Below the pieces are notes generated by a model that saw only the letters and a list, made by a program, of their open reading frames with translations, was not told the DNA's origin and searched no databases. The position numbers and the translations under genes are program-made. From an uncultured cyanobacterium (lineage in GTDB: Bacteria > Cyanobacteriota > Cyanobacteriia > Cyanobacteriales > Geitlerinemataceae), in assembly GCA_937899645.1 (NCBI GenBank), contig CALCCD010000064.1:1-48836 (forward strand): DNA of 48,836 nt. Reading direction: 5' to 3'. Positions 42,785 through 48,836 of this stretch are shown piece by piece (position 1 is the first letter of the stretch; every line of letters begins with the position of its first letter).

Positions 42785-43840
42785 GTGATTGTTGTCATGA
42801 AAGTCGGAACGCCCAGCCCCGAGATCGATCGACTCACGGGCGAGTTTGAAGACTGGGGGCTCGAACCGGAAAAAATTGTCGGCAGCTACAAAGTTGTCAT
42901 TGGCCTCGTGGGCGACACCGCCGCACTCAGCGTCGAACGCATCCAAGAACTGAGCCCCTGGATCGAAAGCGTCCTTCGCGTCGAAGCGCCCTTCACCCGC
43001 GCCAGCCGCGAATACCGCCAGAACGAGCCGAGTACGATCGTCGTGCCGACCCCCAACGGCGAGGTGCGCTTCGGTGAGAACGAACCTCTCGTGACGATGG
43101 CAGGCCCCTGCTCGGTGGAAAACGAAGCCTCGATCGTCGAGGTCGCCCAGCGCGTCAAAGCCGCCGGAGCCCAGTTCCTGCGCGGCGGAGCCTACAAGCC
43201 CCGCACCTCGCCCTACTCGTTCCAGGGTCATGGCGAAGACGGCCTGGATCTGCTCGCCGCCGCCCGCGAAGCCACGGGCCTGGGCATCATCACTGAAGTC
43301 ATGGACGCCGAGGACATCCCGAAAATTGGCGCAGTTGCCGACATCCTTCAGGTGGGTGCGCGCAATATGCAGAATTTCTCGCTGCTGAAAAAAATCGGCG
43401 CGCAGCCCAAGCCGGTGTTCCTGAAGCGGGGCATGTCGGCGACGATCGAAGATTGGCTGATGGCCGCCGAGTACATCCTGGCGGCGGGCAATCCCAACGT
43501 GATCCTCTGCGAGCGCGGTATCCGCACCTTCGATCGCCGCTACACCCGCAACACCCTCGACCTCTCGGCGATTCCCGTGCTGCGATCGCTGACGCACTTA
43601 CCGATCGCGATCGACCCCAGCCACGGAACCGGCTGGTCTAGCCTCGTGCCGTCGATGGCAAAAGCGGCGATCGCGGCGGGAACGGACGTACTGATGCTCG
43701 AAGTTCACCCGAACCCGGCGAAGGCGCTGTCCGACGGCCCCCAATCGCTAACGCCCGAAGCCTTTGACGCGCTGATGGCCGAACTCGCGCCGCTGGCCGA
43801 GCTGTGTGGCCGCAAGATGCCCGTGCCGCAGCCCGTCTAA
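42785..43840 (+). CDS. aroF: 3-deoxy-7-phosphoheptulonate (DAHP) synthase, AroAIbeta type
   Basis: 351 residues. It condenses phosphoenolpyruvate and erythrose 4-phosphate, the first step to chorismate. An N-terminal ferredoxin-like domain (about 1-70) precedes the barrel, where [53 protein letters not shown] and DPSHGTG supply substrate and metal contacts. The start is a GTG at 42785 with AGGAG eight bases upstream. It feeds the same pathway as the anthranilate synthase-like gene at 36451. Its stop is two bases from the convergent hsdR stop. Confidence 0.95.
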   Translation: MIVVMKVGTPSPEIDRLTGEFEDWGLEPEKIVGSYKVVIGLVGDTAALSVERIQELSPWIESVLRVEAPFTRASREYRQNEPSTIVVPTPNGEVRFGENEPLVTMAGPCSVENEASIVEVAQRVKAAGAQFLRGGAYKPRTSPYSFQGHGEDGLDLLAAAREATGLGIITEVMDAEDIPKIGAVADILQVGARNMQNFSLLKKIGAQPKPVFLKRGMSATIEDWLMAAEYILAAGNPNVILCERGIRTFDRRYTRNTLDLSAIPVLRSLTHLPIAIDPSHGTGWSSLVPSMAKAAIAAGTDVLMLEVHPNPAKALSDGPQSLTPEAFDALMAELAPLAELCGRKMPVPQPV

Positions 43841-43842
43841 AC

Positions 43843-46800
43843 CTATGCCGCCCATTTTTGGCTGTTAATCGCCAAATCCAGCGTGAGATCGAACACTTTG
43901 TCGCGCGTTTCAAAAAACTGCTCTTTGGTGTACGCCGTTTTGGGTAGGTGCTCGGCGAGGACGGTAGCGACCTGATGGCGAACGCTCAGGCGGGTCTGGC
44001 TGTCTTTGTACCAGTCTTGCACCAAGACTTTCGGCTGTTCGTCGGTGAGGCGTTGCAACAGGACTTTGGCGGCGAGGCGAACTTTCTGTTCCTCGGCTTG
44101 GGTCATTTTTGCTTTGCGCAGCAGGTCGTAAATTTCGAGTTCGTCTTCGCTGAGGCCGAGGCGGATGTGGCGTTCTTCCTCTTCCCGTAGGGCTTCGGCG
44201 AATTTCAGCAGTTCCTCGAAGTTGGCGTCAGCGTCGCTGCTTTGGGCGTTGTAGTTGTCGATGATGCTCTGGAGCCGATCGGCGAAGTCGCGGCGAGTGC
44301 GGTTTCGATCGAGCATTTTCGCGAGCTTGTCTTCGAGGAAGGCTCGCAAGTCGGCGATCTCGATGTTTTTGTAGGGCGTTTGGCGAAATTCTTGCTGGAG
44401 TTGCTCGAAGTCGATTTGGCTCAGATCCCAGATCTTGCCCTGTTTTTTGATTTTGTAACTGCTGGTGGACTCTTGGGCGCGATCGCTTGGTGGGCTGTCC
44501 ACCACGACGCTATCATCGAGGAGTTTGTTGATTTTTTGGGTGGCGCTATCGGTATTCTGAGGCTGGGTATGTTGATCGAGGATGCCGCGCAAATATTGAA
44601 ATAGGGCGACTTTACGGACGGCTGGTTTTCCTAGGACTTCGGGTTTACAGGCTTCGTAAAAACTAGAGATTGTATTCTCGAAAACTTTGAAGGACTGTTT
44701 CCATTCGTCGGTAGTGAGTAGGATGTTAACCCAATTGTCAAAGATGCCGAGGTCTTGGAGGGGGGCGATCGCGTCGGTTTCCAGGACGGTATCGATCGCG
44801 ATTTCGCGTTCGGCTAAAAATGCCCGCCCTTGCTCGATCGCCTCGTCGAGCAGATCGAACAGAGCCGATTTGTCCTGTACCGGCACGTCATCACCCAGAT
44901 CGTCGAGGCCGTCGCTGCCCTGGCCGTAGTCTTTGACGGCTTTTTTGAGTTTGCCGAAGACGCCGTAATAATCGACGATTTCGCCGTTTTTCTTGTCTAT
45001 GCCGTTAACGCGGTGGGAGGTGACGCGGTTGGCGCGGGCGATCGTCTGCATCAGGGTGTGGCCTTTTTGGGGTTTGTCGAGATACAGCGTCGAGACGGTT
45101 TCGGCGTCGAAGCCGGTGAGCCACATGGCGCAGACGAAGACGAGCTGAAGCGGGTGTTCGGGGTTTTTGAAGTCGGCTTCGATGTCACCCTGGGTCATGC
45201 GATCGCGGTGGGGGCGAATATTCAGATCCTGGGCGGCGAATTTTTCCTCTTCGCCATTTTCGGCGCTGACGACAACGGCCATCTCGAGCTGGCGCATGTA
45301 ATCGAGGCGCTGTTTGAGGCGCTTTTTCTCCAGGTCGTTGGCGCTGGCGTTGATTTTGCCGCGTAGCTGTTTGATTTCGGCTTTCCAGAGGCGCTGGACT
45401 TTGTCGTACATTTTCACGGCGGTGAATTTATCGACGGCGATCGCCATGCCTTTGCCGAGGTAGCCGCGCTGGGGGAAGTGCTGGACGATGTCCCTGGCGA
45501 TCGTCTCGAGCCGATCGTCGCGTTTGATCACGGCAAGGGTGTTAGAAAATTGGCGCTCGAGTTTTTCCTGTTGGGCATCGCTGAGGTTTTCGTTTTCAAC
45601 GATTTCGTAAAATTCTTCGCTGAGGTCTTCGTTTTGGTTTTGGACTTGGGGGACGCGCTTGTTATAAAACAGCGGTACGGTTGCGCCGTCGTCGATCGAC
45701 TGGCTGAAGTTGTATTCAGAGACGTAGTCGCCGAACCATTTGTTGGTTTTGCGATCGCGCCCGAGTAGCGGCGTGCCGGTGAAGGCGAGGTATTGGGCGT
45801 TGGGTAAGCCTGCTCGCATGTTTTCGGCGAGGGTTTTGTATTGGGTGCGGTGGGCTTCATCGACGATGACGATGATGTCGTTGCGCTCGGAGAGTGCGGG
45901 GTATTTTTTGCCTTTGTCGTAGCGGAATTTTTGAATCAGGGTAAAAATCAGGCGTTTATTTTGACGCAGGAAGTCGCGCAGTTTTTGGCTGTTGTTGGGC
46001 TGGGCGGCGTCAGCGGTGTTGACGGTGGCGGTGTTGAGGAAGTTTTGATAGATCTGGCCGTCGAGGTCGTCGCGATCGGTGACGACGAGGAAGGTGTAGT
46101 TCCCGTGGCATTTCCGCAAAATTTTGCGGGCGTAGAAGATCATCGAGTAGCTTTTTCCGGAGCCTTGAGTGTGCCAAAAGACACCGAGTTTGCCGTCGAA
46201 TTCGTGGCGGCGTTGGAATTTGGCGTAGCCTTTGTTGACGCCGATGAATTGGTGGTTTTGGGCGATGATTTTCTGGATTTTGCCTTGGCGATCGTTATAG
46301 AGGATGAAGTTTTCGAGGTAGTCGAGCAGTTTGGCGGGGGTGAGGAGGCCGTCGATTAGCCGATCGAGGCTGGTTTGGGTGTCGCGGATTTGTTGCCGAT
46401 CGATTTTTTCGGTTTCGTCGTCGGGGCGTAGCCATTGAAAGAAACGCTCCCAGTTGGCTGTGATGCTACCGAGGCGGGTTTCGATCGCGTTGCTCAGGAC
46501 ACAGAGGGCGTTGGTGAGGAAGAGTTGGGGGATGTCGTTTTTGTAGTTGGTGAGGTTGTCGCTATAGGCGTTGCGGAGTGGGATGTTGGCGTTTTTAAGT
46601 TCGATAAAAACGAGGGGTAGGCCGTTGATATAAAGCAGGATGTCGGGGCGGCGGTATCCTGCTTTGGCTTGGGTTCCGGTGCTTTGTATCCAGAGTTGGG
46701 AGACGGCGAGGTATTGGTTATTGCCAGGGTTGTCGTAGTCGATGACCCTAACTCGATCGTGTTTGGTTTCTCGGGTTTGGGGGTCTTTGTATTCGCTCGG

Positions 46801-47103
46801 GATGCCGTCGCGGATGAGGCGATCGAGTTGGCGGTTGGCGTCGGTTTTGTCTTGGGTTGGGCGACGATCGCTGAGTTGTTTTAGGGCGGTGTCGATCGCG
46901 GTTTGGGGGATGTCTGGGTTGAGGGCGATCGCGGCGGTTTTGAGGCGATCGCTGAATATCACGTGGCGTTTGTCGGTGCGGTTGCTGCGGTCGTTGGGGT
47001 TGTCGGGTTTGGGGGTGTCGCAGTTGAGGGTTTGGTAGCCGAGGTGGCGGAGGCGATCGAGGGTGGCTTGTTCGATTTGGTCTTCGCTGATGTAGTTGGG
47101 CAT
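43843..47103 (-). CDS. hsdR: Type I restriction endonuclease subunit R
   Basis: 1,086 residues. The N-terminal nuclease has the PD-(D/E)XK residues D154, E168 and K170 (RPDILLYINGLPLVFIELK). Superfamily 2 helicase motifs follow: Walker A TQGSGKS at 312-318, DEAH at 415-418 (VIVDEAHRTQ), FTGTP, and the RecA2 motifs VCAMWLTGFDAETVSTLYLDKP and QTIARANR. A helical C-terminal region binds the other subunits. The subunit translocates DNA and cuts unmodified targets. The ATG at 47101-47103 lies six bases past the hsdS stop. It looks intact. Confidence 0.95.
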   Translation of the reverse strand: MPNYISEDQIEQATLDRLRHLGYQTLNCDTPKPDNPNDRSNRTDKRHVIFSDRLKTAAIALNPDIPQTAIDTALKQLSDRRPTQDKTDANRQLDRLIRDGIPSEYKDPQTRETKHDRVRVIDYDNPGNNQYLAVSQLWIQSTGTQAKAGYRRPDILLYINGLPLVFIELKNANIPLRNAYSDNLTNYKNDIPQLFLTNALCVLSNAIETRLGSITANWERFFQWLRPDDETEKIDRQQIRDTQTSLDRLIDGLLTPAKLLDYLENFILYNDRQGKIQKIIAQNHQFIGVNKGYAKFQRRHEFDGKLGVFWHTQGSGKSYSMIFYARKILRKCHGNYTFLVVTDRDDLDGQIYQNFLNTATVNTADAAQPNNSQKLRDFLRQNKRLIFTLIQKFRYDKGKKYPALSERNDIIVIVDEAHRTQYKTLAENMRAGLPNAQYLAFTGTPLLGRDRKTNKWFGDYVSEYNFSQSIDDGATVPLFYNKRVPQVQNQNEDLSEEFYEIVENENLSDAQQEKLERQFSNTLAVIKRDDRLETIARDIVQHFPQRGYLGKGMAIAVDKFTAVKMYDKVQRLWKAEIKQLRGKINASANDLEKKRLKQRLDYMRQLEMAVVVSAENGEEEKFAAQDLNIRPHRDRMTQGDIEADFKNPEHPLQLVFVCAMWLTGFDAETVSTLYLDKPQKGHTLMQTIARANRVTSHRVNGIDKKNGEIVDYYGVFGKLKKAVKDYGQGSDGLDDLGDDVPVQDKSALFDLLDEAIEQGRAFLAEREIAIDTVLETDAIAPLQDLGIFDNWVNILLTTDEWKQSFKVFENTISSFYEACKPEVLGKPAVRKVALFQYLRGILDQHTQPQNTDSATQKINKLLDDSVVVDSPPSDRAQESTSSYKIKKQGKIWDLSQIDFEQLQQEFRQTPYKNIEIADLRAFLEDKLAKMLDRNRTRRDFADRLQSIIDNYNAQSSDADANFEELLKFAEALREEEERHIRLGLSEDELEIYDLLRKAKMTQAEEQKVRLAAKVLLQRLTDEQPKVLVQDWYKDSQTRLSVRHQVATVLAEHLPKTAYTKEQFFETRDKVFDLTLDLAINSQKWAA

Positions 47104-47109
47104 GGGGTT

Positions 47110-48414
47110 TTAGGGGGTCATGCTGGGGGGTGTTTGGATGTCGAGGTGTTCGACGGGGAGTTTGCCGGAGATTAGGCGCGGGAGGAGGAGATCGCGAGTT
47201 TTTGTAAGGTTTTCGTTTGCCTTAAGTAAAGTATGAATCTGCTGAAAGATCGTGGATGCTAAATCTTCATAACGGCTTACTAGATCACGAACAGGAATTA
47301 GCAAACTCATTTTTTTAAAGTCTCGAAGAATAATTCGAGGCAAAGCAGATCCTGAGACATAGCCGCTCATCATAGATTTTGTAGAATCTTGCTTTAATAC
47401 TTGACTAAAGAAATATGGTTTTATTTTTCCAGGATTAGGACGAAGTATTGCTATAGATGACAAGATGACAATTTCATAGTCTCCCGACCAAACGAATACA
47501 TGCTTTAGGTAGCTTCCATCTTTTGCGATTAAAACATCATTTTTTAAAGGCTGACAGTCCCCTTTCTTTAGCTTCTCAAAGTCTGAATCTGAAATAGTTT
47601 TAATAGAGGTCAGATTGAATCCATTTGAGTGCATGTCTTTGACAGATGCCATTGGCTTTCCATCTTCTACAAATGCAGGGCTAGCATGAGAGCCATCAGT
47701 TACAGTTGAACAAAGTTCACCAATTGTTTTCGTTTCCCAACTTTCGGGGATGCCTTTAACGAACTTGGTGTTTTGGTAGCCGGGGAAGCGCAACCGGACG
47801 AACCATTCGCGGTAGATTTCCTCGGCCATTTTTTCAAGTAGGGCGATGCGGCGTTTGTTCGTCTCAATCAGGTCGTCGTAGGCGGTCAGTATCGCCGCGA
47901 TCTTTTGTTGGGTCGCGATCGGTGGAATCTTGAGGACGGTATGTTTTTTAAATGACGAATACTGAAACCGAGCAACCCCCGTATGCTGAACGTGAAACAC
48001 GCCCATGTAGCCCGAGCGGTAGAGACCTTGAAGCAAATAGTAGATAAATTCGGGAAAAAATCTTGACTGATCGAGCCTTAAATGACGGCTGAAGCTAGCG
48101 CAAACAGCAGGTAAAGGCGCATGATTATTAAAAAAATTAGCCTTTAAAATTGCATTTCTACCAGTTGACTGTTTTGATGTACCACCTGCCATCTCAAAAA
48201 CAATATCGCCAGCTTGAAGTTTTTTTCGCTCAACCAAATGCTCTTTTATCCAGCGATGAGGCAAAGTTAATCCTGGATCGTTAATGTTGGCAAAGTCGGT
48301 TCCACGAATAAGAACAGCTTCTAGGTGTCCAACTTCTGGTTCTCCTTTTCCCCATTCACCATCTCGGCTTTCGATTAGTAGCTCTGAAAATGGTGTGTCG
48401 TTCCAGCTTTTCAT
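47110..48414 (-). CDS. hsdS: Type I restriction-modification specificity subunit S
   Basis: 434 residues with two target-recognition domains. TRD1 (about 1-165) ends in KIPPIATQQKIAAILTAYDDLIETNKRRIALLEKMAEEIY, the first conserved spacer helix. TRD2 (about 220-385) ends in the second helical spacer with KTRDLLLPRLISGKLP. The two TRDs set the DNA sequence recognised by the whole enzyme. The bases of both TRDs are clearly more AT-rich than the surroundings, as expected from exchange with foreign alleles. It starts with an ATG overlapping the hsdM stop (ATGA). Confidence 0.93.
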   Translation of the reverse strand: MKSWNDTPFSELLIESRDGEWGKGEPEVGHLEAVLIRGTDFANINDPGLTLPHRWIKEHLVERKKLQAGDIVFEMAGGTSKQSTGRNAILKANFFNNHAPLPAVCASFSRHLRLDQSRFFPEFIYYLLQGLYRSGYMGVFHVQHTGVARFQYSSFKKHTVLKIPPIATQQKIAAILTAYDDLIETNKRRIALLEKMAEEIYREWFVRLRFPGYQNTKFVKGIPESWETKTIGELCSTVTDGSHASPAFVEDGKPMASVKDMHSNGFNLTSIKTISDSDFEKLKKGDCQPLKNDVLIAKDGSYLKHVFVWSGDYEIVILSSIAILRPNPGKIKPYFFSQVLKQDSTKSMMSGYVSGSALPRIILRDFKKMSLLIPVRDLVSRYEDLASTIFQQIHTLLKANENLTKTRDLLLPRLISGKLPVEHLDIQTPPSMTP

Positions 48415-48836
48415 AAGTCCTCCGACATTGCCGAAATATTAGAGTTGATGATTTTGGTGAGTTTGTCTGAAGCTGCGGTTAACGTTGTAAGTTGCTCGTT
48501 GAGGTCTGCGATTTCCTCAATAAACTCCTCCTCAGTTTTCCCATCCTCCTCAATCACCACCCCCACATACCGCCCCGGATTCAACGAAAAATCCTGCTCC
48601 TCCACCTCATCCAACCCCGCCAACTTACACAACCCCACCACATCCTCATACCGCGCCGCCGGGAACCGCTCCTGCAACCAGCCCACATGCCCAAACCAAA
48701 CCTCCGCACCCCGCACCTCCCCATGCAACAACTCCAACGCCCCCCGAAAACCCCAAAGAAAACCGCCGCACGAACACAAACCCCACCAAAAAAAACAACC
48801 CCCCCCCCCCCAAAAGACCCCCCAACCCCCCCACCC
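48411..48836 (-). CDS. hsdM: Type I DNA methyltransferase subunit M, C-terminal fragment (partial)
   Basis: Only the C-terminal end is inside the window. Reliable family sequence runs from about WLQERFPAARYEDVVGLCKLAGLDEV through FSLNPGRYVGVVIEEDGKTEEEFIEEI to the helical end. The NPPY methylase core and SAM site lie beyond the right edge. The residues encoded beyond about 48700 are doubtful because the DNA is homopolymer-rich there. The gene overlaps hsdS by four bases (ATGA) and leads the operon. Confidence 0.85.
   Translation of the reverse strand, partial: GWGGWGVFWGGGGCFFWWGLCSCGGFLWGFRGALELLHGEVRGAEVWFGHVGWLQERFPAARYEDVVGLCKLAGLDEVEEQDFSLNPGRYVGVVIEEDGKTEEEFIEEIADLNEQLTTLTAASDKLTKIINSNISAMSEDL
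48770..48836. other. Low-quality, homopolymer-rich contig end
   Basis: The last 67 bases are almost only C and A, including runs of eight A and 13 C. This does not resemble coding sequence of the hsdM gene it should contain and suggests sequencing or assembly error. Confidence 0.7.

Overview
The window is GC-rich chromosomal DNA from a cyanobacterium. The HIP1 palindrome GCGATCGC and its core CGATCG recur throughout. The gene set is also cyanobacterial: a cytochrome c6-like protein, DUF3143, DUF4346, DUF4332, an Npun_R2821-type glycosyltransferase, a plastid-type pyruvate dehydrogenase E2, the TIGR00303-type CobT, an RTX surface protein and a carotenoid oxygenase. The species cannot be named from the sequence alone. 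No tRNA, rRNA, CRISPR array, transposase or prophage gene was recognised by eye.

Layout: (1) 1-9.3 kb: CsbD stress protein; a minus-strand J-domain/DUF3143/DUF4346 cluster; a Uma2 nuclease; a membrane-anchored phospholipase D-like protein with an EF-hand loop; a Spy-like exported protein divergent from a cytochrome c6-like gene; two divergent glycosyltransferases; an EamA exporter behind an orphan OppC-type permease. (2) 9.3-19.2 kb: gcvH divergent from a carotenoid oxygenase, 6-phosphogluconolactonase, two consecutive FHA proteins, an HNH protein divergent from a DUF4332 protein, moaB, then nth and rseP as a pair, and the pyruvate dehydrogenase E2. (3) 19.5-32.2 kb: three large minus-strand genes, namely a predicted secreted lipoprotein, a 909-residue RTX/bluetail protein with its own intrinsic terminator, and a gene of about 2,480 codons. 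The last encodes a coiled-coil head, a very long acidic low-complexity middle and a C-terminal domain resembling a degenerate Hsp70/actin-fold ATPase. (4) 32.9-43.8 kb: a Crp-family regulator divergent from the giant gene, DUF2232-cobT, a small membrane protein, a frameshifted conserved gene, an anthranilate synthase I-like enzyme, an uncharacterised conserved protein, DUF554, homoserine dehydrogenase, glutathione peroxidase, a frameshifted ABM-family monooxygenase and DAHP synthase. (5) 43.8-48.8 kb: a type I restriction-modification operon (hsdM end, hsdS, hsdR). The right edge of the window cuts hsdM.

Most of the window is housekeeping and core cyanobacterial metabolism: aromatic and aspartate-family amino acids, glycine cleavage, pentose phosphate, cobalamin, molybdopterin, DNA repair and envelope proteolysis. 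The strongest candidate for an undescribed system is the giant Hsp70-like protein. The structured leader in front of rseP and the adjacent FHA pair come next. The last ~60 bases are homopolymer-rich and look like an unreliable contig end. Two internal genes carry single-base frameshifts that may be real or may be sequencing errors.
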